Source: an uncultured Opitutaceae bacterium
Lineage (GTDB): Bacteria; Verrucomicrobiota; Verrucomicrobiia; Opitutales; Opitutaceae
Assembly: GCA_937128785.1 (NCBI GenBank)
Contig: CAKZMS010000055.1
Location: 1 to 9,408 of the forward strand
Length of the DNA: 9,408 nt
Direction of reading: 5' to 3'
The notes under the pieces are model-generated. The model made no database searches. It saw only the letters and a list, made by a program, of their open reading frames with translations, and had not been told where the DNA came from. The translations under genes and the position numbers were made by a program. Below are positions 1 to 5,716 of this stretch, in pieces (the first letter of the stretch is position 1; the number at the start of each line of letters is the position of its first letter).

Positions 1-2163
1 TTGGCGCAGGTCGATCGGGATGCGCCATGGCGTGAAATTATGCTCAGCCAATCACTGGCCTGCGAAATTTGTGGTGACGTCTTTGAAAAGCTCGCTCCCC
101 AGCACTTCTCGTTCAATCACCGTCAAGGCGCTTGCACCACCTGCGGGGGCCTTGGTCGTAAGCTGAGTTTTTCCCCGGAACTGGTCGTGCCGGACAAAAC
201 CAAGACCGTGCGTAATGGCGCTCTCAAGCCCTGGCGGCTCGGGGGCAAGAACCTGATCATTAAACACAACGCCGTGTTAAAACAGTTGGCCGAGCAACTG
301 CCCTTCGATGCCAATACACCGTGGGAAAATTTATCCGAGGACGTGCGCAAAATCCTGTTGCACGGAGCCGGAGATCGCCTGTTCGCCTTCAAACTCAAGC
401 GCATGCGCGAACCCAAGGCCATGCCGTTTGAAGGCGTGATTCCAGCGCTGGAGGAAACGTGGCGCCATACCGCCAGTGAGGGTTTTCGGGCGCGGCTTAC
501 CACCTACATGATTCGAGGGGAGTGTCCCGAGTGTCACGGCTCGCGGCTCAATGCGCGCAGCAGTAATGTGTTTGTTTCCACTGAATCGCAGCGCCTGAAT
601 TTCGCGGAGTTTATGGCCTTGGACGTGAGCGGAGCCCATCGAGTCGCCCAAGCGCTGGTGGAGCGTTTCGCGCAAGAGGAGGCCCTGCGTGATGTGGTCA
701 CCGGAATCGAACAGCGATTGAAGTTTCTGGGCGAGGTCGGGCTGGGGTATCTGACGCTGGATCGGGACTACAGCACGCTTTCCGGCGGTGAATCCCAGCG
801 GGTCAGATTGGCAACGCAGCTTGGTATGGGTTTGATGGGGGTGATTTATGTGCTCGATGAGCCCAGCATCGGTCTGCATGCCGCCGATAATCAAAACCTG
901 CTCAAGTTGCTGCGGGAGCTTCGTGACCGCGGTAATACCGTGCTCGTGGTCGAGCACGACGAAGATACCATGCGGATTGCCGATGAGGTGATCGAGATCG
1001 GTCCGGGGGCGGGTTCCGAAGGCGGCGCGGTGCTGTTTCAGGGATCTCCGACGGAGTTGATCAAGGCCGCGGCCCAAGCATCCGTCAGTGGGCCGTTTTT
1101 GGCTCGGACTCGTCGGGTGGAGAAGGAAGCCAAGACGAAGTCGGCTACCGATGGATTCCTGACCGTGAGAGATGCCCGCGAGCACAATCTCAAGGGTGAC
1201 GATGCAAAATTTCCCGTTGGCCTGCTGACGGTGGTAACGGGGGTCTCGGGTTCAGGTAAAAGCACGTTGGTGAATGATGTGCTGGCCGCCGCGGCGGCGA
1301 AGAAACTGAACGGGGCGAAATCGATTCCGGGGGTGCACCGCACGATCGAGAATCTCGATTTCTTCGAGAAGCTCGTGCAGGTGGACCAGTCCCCGATCGG
1401 ACGCAGTCCGCGCTCCAACCCCGCGACCTACACCAAGTTACTCGACGCCTTACGCAACCTCTATGCCCAAGTGCCCTTGGCCAAGGTGCGCGGTTATAAG
1501 GCGAGCCGGTTTTCCTTCAACGTGCGCGGCGGGCGTTGTGAAAAATGCCAAGGCGACGGCGCCATCAAACTCGACATGCAGTTCATGGCCAACGCCTATG
1601 CCCCGTGCCCGAGTTGCGAAGGCAAGCGGTTTAATCGGGAGACCTTGGAAGTGTTGTTTCACGGTCACTCCATCGCCGATGTGCTCGATATGACCGTCGG
1701 CGACGCGATGCAGCTGTTCCGCAACATTCCCAAGGTGATGGACAAGCTGGAAACTTTGGGGGCCGTTGGCCTGAGCTACATCAAACTGGGGCAGTCGGCC
1801 ACCACCTTGTCCGGAGGGGAAGCCCAGCGGCTGAAACTGTCGCTCGAACTTTCCAAACGCCAGCAGGGCGATGTGCTCTACATCCTGGACGAACCCACCA
1901 CGGGTCTGCACTGGCTCGATATTCAGAACCTGATGGACCTGCTCTTCCGGCTTCGCGACGCCGGCAACACGGTCATCGTGATCGAACACAATTTGGATGT
2001 CATCAACCTCGCGGATTGGATCATCGATTTGGGGCCGGGCGGGGGTGGCGCCGGCGGGGAGATCGTTTACGCCGGTTCGCGCGCCGGAGTGGAAAAAGAA
2101 AAGCGCAGCCTGACGGGGGCTGCGCTGAAGCGATGGGCCCAGCCCATCAAAGGGAAGTTCTAG
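1..2163 (+). CDS. uvrA: UvrA, excinuclease ABC subunit A (5' end outside window)
   Basis: UvrA is the damage-recognition ATPase of nucleotide excision repair; as a dimer it loads UvrB onto damaged DNA. The visible 720 residues match the part of the family that starts near the first zinc module; full proteins are about 940 residues, so roughly 230 residues, including the first Walker A and the UvrB-binding domain, lie upstream. Seen in order (window residues): zinc cysteines 21/24 and 45/48; a CPEC motif at 175-178; first ABC signature LSGGESQR at 260-267; first Walker B VLDEPS at 284-289; second Walker [10 protein letters not shown] at 414-422; zinc module C513-x2-C516-x19-C536-x2-C539 for DNA damage sensing; second signature LSGGEAQR at 603-610; second Walker B ILDEPT at 628-633. 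All motifs are intact. The TTG at base 1 is in frame but unlikely to be the start. Because the UvrB-binding domain is unseen, a UvrA2-type paralogue lacking it cannot be excluded. Confidence 0.95.
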   Translation: MAQVDRDAPWREIMLSQSLACEICGDVFEKLAPQHFSFNHRQGACTTCGGLGRKLSFSPELVVPDKTKTVRNGALKPWRLGGKNLIIKHNAVLKQLAEQLPFDANTPWENLSEDVRKILLHGAGDRLFAFKLKRMREPKAMPFEGVIPALEETWRHTASEGFRARLTTYMIRGECPECHGSRLNARSSNVFVSTESQRLNFAEFMALDVSGAHRVAQALVERFAQEEALRDVVTGIEQRLKFLGEVGLGYLTLDRDYSTLSGGESQRVRLATQLGMGLMGVIYVLDEPSIGLHAADNQNLLKLLRELRDRGNTVLVVEHDEDTMRIADEVIEIGPGAGSEGGAVLFQGSPTELIKAAAQASVSGPFLARTRRVEKEAKTKSATDGFLTVRDAREHNLKGDDAKFPVGLLTVVTGVSGSGKSTLVNDVLAAAAAKKLNGAKSIPGVHRTIENLDFFEKLVQVDQSPIGRSPRSNPATYTKLLDALRNLYAQVPLAKVRGYKASRFSFNVRGGRCEKCQGDGAIKLDMQFMANAYAPCPSCEGKRFNRETLEVLFHGHSIADVLDMTVGDAMQLFRNIPKVMDKLETLGAVGLSYIKLGQSATTLSGGEAQRLKLSLELSKRQQGDVLYILDEPTTGLHWLDIQNLMDLLFRLRDAGNTVIVIEHNLDVINLADWIIDLGPGGGGAGGEIVYAGSRAGVEKEKRSLTGAALKRWAQPIKGKF

Positions 2164-2173
2164 GTCTCGGTGA

Positions 2174-2782
2174 TCAGGCGGGAAACTGCTCGTGGATGAC
2201 GACCTTGCTGTCGGGCAGACGAGGTCCGCGATCCCAGGCGGGTTTCGTTTCCTTGCCCACGGGAATCATGAAGCTCAGCACATGATCGGCGGGCAGGTTG
2301 ATGATCTTGGCCACGGCATCGCCGTCGAACCCGATCATGGGACAGGAGTCATAGCCCATGTCATGGGCAGCAAGCATGAGCGTCATGCCGGCGAGGGCGG
2401 AAGAACGGATGCCCTCATCACGGATCAATTGATCCTTGCCCTCGTAAAAAGGTTTTAACATCGGGCCCAGAATGTCCTGCACCGGCTGCGGAGCATGTCC
2501 CCAGTAGATCGAGGGATCTTCCATGTGGGCGTTCAGATCTGCGCACATGATGAACAGTGCACTGGCTTCCTCCACATGCGCCTGATCCCAAGCAGCGGCC
2601 CGAATCTCTTTCTGCCGAGCCTTGTCGCGGATGACCACCAGACGGTAGTTCTGCATGTTAAAGGACGAGGGAGCCAATTTTGTGAGGCGGATGAGCTCGG
2701 CGAGATCCTCCTCGGGCATCACGTGGGCGGGATCAAAGTGCTTAACGGAGCGACGGCTCTCAATGTTTTCGATGGTAGTCAT
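2174..2782 (-). CDS. Nitroreductase-family FMN oxidoreductase
   Basis: A 202-residue protein of the nitroreductase superfamily. These are usually homodimeric FMN enzymes that use NAD(P)H to reduce nitroaromatics, quinones or related electrophiles; the physiological substrate cannot be read from sequence. Family marks: the N-terminal RRSVKHF at residues 10-16, which contacts the FMN phosphate; APSSFNMQNYR at 37-47, the usual APSS(F/L)NxQPWR-like flavin motif with NY where PW or PH is common; the DSCPMIGFD stretch at 145-153; and the C-terminal GK at 176-177 followed by a PRLP motif at 187-190. Length is normal and no signal peptide is present, so it is cytosolic. The ATG at 2782 puts the RRS motif at the expected distance from the N-terminus, but no Shine-Dalgarno precedes it. 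It converges on uvrA with 10 bases between the two stops and no visible terminator hairpin there, so read-through antisense overlap is likely. It is divergent from the lipoprotein at 2935. Confidence 0.9.
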   Translation of the reverse strand: MTTIENIESRRSVKHFDPAHVMPEEDLAELIRLTKLAPSSFNMQNYRLVVIRDKARQKEIRAAAWDQAHVEEASALFIMCADLNAHMEDPSIYWGHAPQPVQDILGPMLKPFYEGKDQLIRDEGIRSSALAGMTLMLAAHDMGYDSCPMIGFDGDAVAKIINLPADHVLSFMIPVGKETKPAWDRGPRLPDSKVVIHEQFPA

Positions 2783-2934
2783 GGATAGGAATCAGGTTTC
2801 GTCGCAAGCAACGCATGGTCGCGAAGGCGTCAATGGAGGCGGGTGTTTCGTGGGCGATAAAGGCCTAAATATTTTTTCGCAGAAATTTGAATCATTCGCC
2901 GCTCCGAGACGTCCCAAGGCTAAAACCAACTATT
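2783..2934. promoter_or_regulatory. Divergent intergenic region, probable back-to-back promoters
   Basis: This 152-base gap separates the leftward nitroreductase from the rightward lipoprotein gene, so promoters for both should lie here. An AT-rich tract at about 2859-2896 stands out against GC-rich surroundings and is the likeliest place. I could not assign a -35/-10 pair with good spacing for either direction, and saw no convincing dyad operator. The assignment rests on gene orientation and base composition only. Confidence 0.4.
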
Positions 2935-3381
2935 ATGAAGACCTTCGGACTCTCCCTCCTTACTCTCCTGTTCTTTACCGGCTGCTCTGCGCCGGGAACC
3001 CACGAACGTCGCGGCACCGAACTTGGGGCGGTGACCGGTGCGATTATTGGTGGCATCATCGGCCACCAGTCCGGCGAAACCGCCGCGGGTGCGGCCATCG
3101 GCGCTGCGGTCGGTGGCACGGCCGGTGCCGCCATGGGCGCAGCCAAGGACCGCGAAGAAGACGCTCGCTACGAACGCGGTGCCGTCCATGCCCAGCCCCG
3201 GGTGGATGAATTCGGCTACACCATGGATGACTACATCAACCTTATGACCGCTGATGAGATGGAGATTCTTCAGGCGCGCGCCCAAGCCCGCCCCGAGGTC
3301 GAGATGGGCGTGCTGTTGACGGATCAGGAGAAGGCCAACCTGCGCCGCCGTTCCATCGGCAACCAGGAGATCGGCCGGTAG
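2935..3381 (+). CDS. Small glycine-zipper lipoprotein
   Basis: A 148-residue predicted lipoprotein of unknown function. Residues 1-17 form a lipoprotein signal peptide: K2, a hydrophobic core, and a lipobox FFTGC ending at Cys17, the expected lipidation site after signal peptidase II cleavage. Next comes a glycine zipper with glycines every fourth residue: G31, G35, G39, G43, then G52, G56, G60, G64, G68, rich in Ala and Ile. Such GxxxG ladders are known in outer-membrane-associated lipoproteins, where they pack helices in or along the membrane. The C-terminal half (from about residue 71) is charged and lacks a recognised domain. An in-frame TTG at 2887 would add 16 residues in front of the signal peptide and is rejected; the ATG at 2935 gives a textbook lipoprotein N-terminus. 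There is no Shine-Dalgarno. It is followed by a strong hairpin at 3389-3419, so it is probably monocistronic. Its place beside two exported proteins suggests an envelope role. Confidence 0.85.
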   Translation: MKTFGLSLLTLLFFTGCSAPGTHERRGTELGAVTGAIIGGIIGHQSGETAAGAAIGAAVGGTAGAAMGAAKDREEDARYERGAVHAQPRVDEFGYTMDDYINLMTADEMEILQARAQARPEVEMGVLLTDQEKANLRRRSIGNQEIGR

Positions 3382-3388
3382 TCCGGTC

Positions 3389-3419
3389 CGAAAGTGTAAC
3401 CATATTGGTGACACTTTCG
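3389..3419 (+). terminator. 31-base near-perfect hairpin after the lipoprotein gene
   Basis: The arms 3389-3402 and 3406-3419 pair over 14 positions with a single A-G mismatch and a 3-base TAT loop. The outer nine pairs (CGAAAGTGT with ACACTTTCG) are perfect. It starts 8 bases after the lipoprotein stop, the usual place for a terminator, but no T-run follows (the next bases are TTAGAGG). It could be a tract-less terminator, an mRNA-stabilising 3' end, or a protein-binding palindrome serving the next gene. Confidence 0.5.
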
Positions 3420-3453
3420 TTAGAGGCCGGTCGCAAAATTGTTGGAGAAAGTC

Positions 3454-3501
3454 TGTAACTTTGGACGGTGCCGGTGGGTTCTGCCTGTAACCAGACGTTA
3501 C
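3454..3501 (+). promoter_or_regulatory. Repeated TGTAAC elements upstream of the first DUF4097 gene
   Basis: CTGTAAC occurs at 3453-3459 and again at 3485-3491, 32 bases or about three helical turns apart; a third TGTAAC lies in the hairpin at 3395-3400. The downstream copy forms an inverted repeat, GTAAC at 3487-3491 facing GTTAC at 3497-3501 with a 5-base spacer, 16 bases before the start codon. This is a candidate operator for the gene at 3518. No clean -35/-10 pair was found. The evidence is pattern only. Confidence 0.3.
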
Positions 3502-3517
3502 TAACCACCTCAATCCC

Positions 3518-4468
3518 ATGTCTATAAACCGCCCTTATTTCCTCGGTGCACTCGCCAGCGTGCTGCTCATTGGCTCCGTTCAAGCCCGCGTTGAACGCGA
3601 AGTTACGGATACATTCTCTGTCGAACCCGGAGGCCTGGCGACATTCGCCACCCAAGGCGGAGATATCACGATCACCACGGGATCCTCCGACGAGGTTCAT
3701 ATTGTGGCCCGATTGGTCTTTCACCGGGCGGACAATGACGCGGAAGCCGATGAATTCATGGAGGATCTTGAGCTGACCATGGAGCCGACCGATGAGGGCG
3801 TATCAGTGACCTCCAAGCGGCTGGCTTCTGTTTCCAAGTGGATGGGCTGGGGTAAATCCAATCCCGTCTCGGTTCACCTGCATGCGACGGTGCCGAGTGA
3901 ATACGACATAGACGCACGGACCTCCGGAGGGGATATCGCGGTCGCCAACCTATTCGGCAACGTGATCGGCCGCACGAGTGGGGGAGATATTGAGGTCGGA
4001 CACATCGAGGGCACCGTCGATCTTAATACCAGTGGCGGCGACATCGAGGTCGTGCATGCCGTGGGGGCAGTCAAAGCTCACACCTCGGGAGGCGACGTTC
4101 GGGTGCAAGAAGCCGAAGGCCCGGTCAAAGCCAGCACCAGTGGGGGAGATGTGCGGATCGGACGAGTGGTCGGCGAACTTCGAGCCACCACTAGTGGCGG
4201 AAATATTTATGCGCGCATCGATGGTCCGCTGGCGGAGGATGCTCTGCTCAGCACCTCGGGTGGCAACGTAACCGCAGTGGTTGATGAAACCATTGCCTTC
4301 GATCTCGATGCCCGCACCAGCGGCGGGAACGTCAAGGCGCAGGGCGTCACCAGCCGGATCGACAGGGGGGGCCTGGGAAAGAGTAAGCTCGTCGGGGCCG
4401 TTAACGGGGGCGGGGCGCTGCTCAAGCTCCGCACCAGTGGCGGAAATTTACGCGTTAAAACTTCGTAA
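3518..4468 (+). CDS. Secreted DUF4097-type putative adhesin, TSGGD/N-repeat beta-solenoid (paralogue 1)
   Basis: A 316-residue exported protein of the DUF4097 / putative-adhesin type; molecular function is unknown. Residues 1-23 form a Sec signal peptide (R5, hydrophobic core, cleavage expected after VQA at 21-23). After a beta-rich N-terminal part (about 24-130), a repeat region carries TSGG nine times, with T at 135, 153, 171, 189, 207, 225, 246, 267 and 306. The first six are exactly 18 residues (54 bases) apart, followed by 21, 21 and 39. The first five read TSGGD and the last four TSGGN. Alternating hydrophobic residues after each motif (DIAV, DIEV, DVRV, NVTA) fit one beta-strand rung per repeat of a parallel beta-helix. 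The C-terminus (NGGGALLKLRTSGGNLRV) matches that of the next gene. The ATG at 3518 is the only start giving the signal peptide; no Shine-Dalgarno precedes it. A surface or periplasmic structural role is an inference from export and fold. Confidence 0.85.
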   Translation: MSINRPYFLGALASVLLIGSVQARVEREVTDTFSVEPGGLATFATQGGDITITTGSSDEVHIVARLVFHRADNDAEADEFMEDLELTMEPTDEGVSVTSKRLASVSKWMGWGKSNPVSVHLHATVPSEYDIDARTSGGDIAVANLFGNVIGRTSGGDIEVGHIEGTVDLNTSGGDIEVVHAVGAVKAHTSGGDVRVQEAEGPVKASTSGGDVRIGRVVGELRATTSGGNIYARIDGPLAEDALLSTSGGNVTAVVDETIAFDLDARTSGGNVKAQGVTSRIDRGGLGKSKLVGAVNGGGALLKLRTSGGNLRVKTS

Positions 4469-4496
4469 CCGCCAGATCAATAAAATTTTGGACTAG

Positions 4497-4527
4497 CGGG
4501 GTCGGCCAGGAGAGTCGGCCCTGTTTT
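4497..4527 (+). terminator. Probable intrinsic terminator of the first DUF4097 gene
   Basis: The arms 4497-4506 and 4514-4523 form a 10-pair stem (three of the pairs G-U) around the 7-base loop CAGGAGA, followed by TTTT at 4524-4527. It lies 28 bases after the stop codon at 4468. The G-U pairs make it weaker than the terminator at 5597, but position and T-run fit. The opposite orientation has no matching T-run. Confidence 0.55.
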
Positions 4528-4559
4528 GCGTAAAACTACGCAGCACTGGGTTGCGCAAC
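4527..4559. repeat. Two short perfect inverted repeats with TGCG cores
   Basis: TGCGTA at 4527-4532 and TACGCA at 4537-4542 are perfect 6-base arms around AAAC. GTTGCGCAAC at 4550-4559 is a perfect 10-base palindrome. TTGCG recurs at 4526, 4551 and 4579 (and as CGCAA at 4554). These lie just upstream of the promoter proposed at 4574-4602, where regulator sites would be expected; no known regulator's consensus is recognised. Confidence 0.4.
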
Positions 4560-4573
4560 AATACGCCCCGTTT

Positions 4574-4611
4574 TTGATTTGCGAAAACGACTAGGGTATA
4601 TCCCCTAGTCG
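4574..4611 (+). promoter_or_regulatory. Promoter with a dyad operator over the -10, abutting the start codon
   Basis: TTGATT at 4574-4579 and TATATC at 4597-4602 are separated by exactly 17 bases, each matching the sigma-70 -35/-10 consensus at four of six positions. The -10-like hexamer is precisely the 6-base centre of a dyad with perfect 9-base arms, CGACTAGGG (4588-4596) and CCCTAGTCG (4603-4611). The dyad ends one base before the ATG at 4613. A start point 5-9 bases after the -10 falls at 4607-4611, giving a leader of only about 2-6 bases. A repressor bound at the dyad would block the -10. In RNA, a transcript started further upstream would carry this hairpin against its start codon. No sigma factor or regulator is identified. 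Confidence 0.5.
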
Positions 4612-4612
4612 A

Positions 4613-5554
4613 ATGCAAGCGAAAGTCCCTTCCATTCTAGCAGCGATCCTGGTCACGACCGGGGTTTCGGCGGCGGTTGAGCGGATCGAATCACACGAGT
4701 GGTTGGTCGGAGATGCTCCGATCGTAAAGGTGGAGACGTTTCATGGATCCATTCGGGTCGAGCGCTCCGAGGCTGGTCGAGTAGAACTCGATCTCCGAGC
4801 TCAGGCCACGGGTGAGCGGGCCGAAAAGTGGCTCAACCGAATTGCCGTCAAGGCCGACCCCTTCGGGGCGGGACTGGTCGTCCGCGTGAAGCAGGAGGGC
4901 TGGAGCGTTGAGTTCGGCCACGGGGCGATGCCCATGCGTGATTTGGATTTGGTGCTGAAAGTGCCAGCACGTTGCAATTTGGACCTGAAGTCCGACCAAG
5001 GCAGTATTGAGGTGGCCGACGATATTGAGGGCAACATGCGTGCCCGCGTCAGCACGGGGGATATCTACTTTGGCCGGGTTTTGGGTTCGGTGACGGCGGT
5101 CACCCGTTCGGGTGACCTCGTCATCGCCCGGACCACCGGTGATTTGAGTGCGCGCAGCTATTTTGGCGACGTCCGCGTGGGCACGGTCATGGGACAGGCG
5201 GATCTCCGCGCCGATCATGGTAACATCGACGTGATGCACAGCTTTGGGGGAATCTCCGCGGAGTCTGTCAAAGGCAACATCACGGCGGGAATGAGCCGGC
5301 GGGTATCAGCCGAGGCCCGACTCAAGGCTTCCGCCGGCAACGTCATCGTGGACCTTGATCCGGAATCGGCGGTCCAGATTGCGGCGGCCTCCAACTGGGG
5401 CAAAGTCCGCTCCGCGCACAACTTCGAACCAGTCGATGCCGACAACACGGCCTCCAAACTACGCGGTAGTTTGAACGGAGGAGGTCCGCTGCTCACGCTC
5501 AAGGCCAACGGCGGTGACGTGCTGATCAAGTCGGTGCCCACCTACGGCATGTAA
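4613..5554 (+). CDS. Secreted DUF4097-type putative adhesin, degenerate-repeat beta-solenoid (paralogue 2)
   Basis: A 313-residue exported protein, a diverged paralogue of the gene at 3518. Residues 1-20 form a Sec signal peptide (K4, hydrophobic core, cleavage expected after VSA at 18-20). The N-terminal part has beta-strand character. The repeat region keeps one Gly per rung, followed by D, N, S or K and a hydrophobic strand (GSIEV, GDIYF, GDLVI, GDVRV, GNIDV, GNITA, GNVIV, GKVRS, GDVLI), with Gly at 130, 149, 167, 185, 203, 221, 242, 263 and 301. The spacings 19, 18, 18, 18, 18, 21, 21, 38 mirror those of its neighbour (18 five times, 21, 21, 39), although the TSGG consensus has been lost. 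The ends also match (SLNGGGPLLTLKANGGDVLI). It ends at an intrinsic terminator at 5597. The ATG at 4613 gives a good signal peptide but has no Shine-Dalgarno, only the dyad described at 4588-4611. Function is unknown; tandem duplication followed by divergence is inferred. Confidence 0.8.
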   Translation: MQAKVPSILAAILVTTGVSAAVERIESHEWLVGDAPIVKVETFHGSIRVERSEAGRVELDLRAQATGERAEKWLNRIAVKADPFGAGLVVRVKQEGWSVEFGHGAMPMRDLDLVLKVPARCNLDLKSDQGSIEVADDIEGNMRARVSTGDIYFGRVLGSVTAVTRSGDLVIARTTGDLSARSYFGDVRVGTVMGQADLRADHGNIDVMHSFGGISAESVKGNITAGMSRRVSAEARLKASAGNVIVDLDPESAVQIAAASNWGKVRSAHNFEPVDADNTASKLRGSLNGGGPLLTLKANGGDVLIKSVPTYGM

Positions 5555-5596
5555 TTTATTCAGGTAGTAGTATCATAGGATACAGGGGTTAGTATG

Positions 5597-5632
5597 ATCG
5601 GCCGTCCAGGGATGGACGGCCGATTCGCTTTT
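5597..5632 (+). terminator. Intrinsic terminator after the second DUF4097 gene
   Basis: Perfect 11-pair arms, ATCGGCCGTCC at 5597-5607 and GGACGGCCGAT at 5614-5624, enclose the 6-base loop AGGGAT. TTTT follows at 5629-5632 after a short gap. It is the strongest hairpin in the window and lies 42 bases after the stop at 5554. On the minus strand no T-run follows, so it reads rightward. A minor hairpin, GTATC/GATAC at 5570-5583, precedes it. Confidence 0.75.
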
Positions 5633-5634
5633 AG

Positions 5635-5690
5635 GGAGGGCACAGGATTCGAACCGGAGGCAAAGTGGCGAGTTGGGTTGCAACCCGAGC
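5635..5690 (-). other. tRNA-like fragment (T-arm consensus), possible tRNA remnant
   Basis: On the minus strand 5645-5655 reads GGTTCGAATCC, the full T-loop consensus of bacterial tRNAs. It is followed by GCCCTCC at 5635-5641, placed where an acceptor 3' strand would be. Upstream on that strand, 5675-5686 is the palindrome GGGTTGCAACCC, which resembles an anticodon arm with GCA (Cys) in the loop. The T-stem pairs at only three of five positions, and no GGAGGGC partner for the acceptor is found, so it is not an intact tRNA gene. It may be a decayed tRNA or the 3' piece left by an integrating element. A chance match is possible. Confidence 0.3.
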
Positions 5691-5716
5691 GAGGAAACCG
5701 CAGGCGTAAGTCTACG

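Noticed and set aside
331..1185. Long minus-strand open frame (284 codons) opposite uvrA
   Set aside because: It lies wholly within a uvrA coding region with all motifs intact, and its translation has no recognisable domain; long antisense frames are common in GC-rich genes.
2161..2176. Bidirectional terminator between uvrA and the nitroreductase
   Set aside because: Only ten bases separate the stops and no stem with a T-run was found across the junction.
2887..2934. Upstream TTG start for the glycine-zipper protein
   Set aside because: It would place 16 polar residues ahead of the lipoprotein signal peptide; the ATG at 2935 gives a normal signal peptide.
3920..4244. 54-base periodic repeats as a CRISPR or DNA satellite array
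   Set aside because: The period is exact at protein level, but the nucleotide copies differ throughout and the frame is maintained, so it is a protein solenoid repeat.
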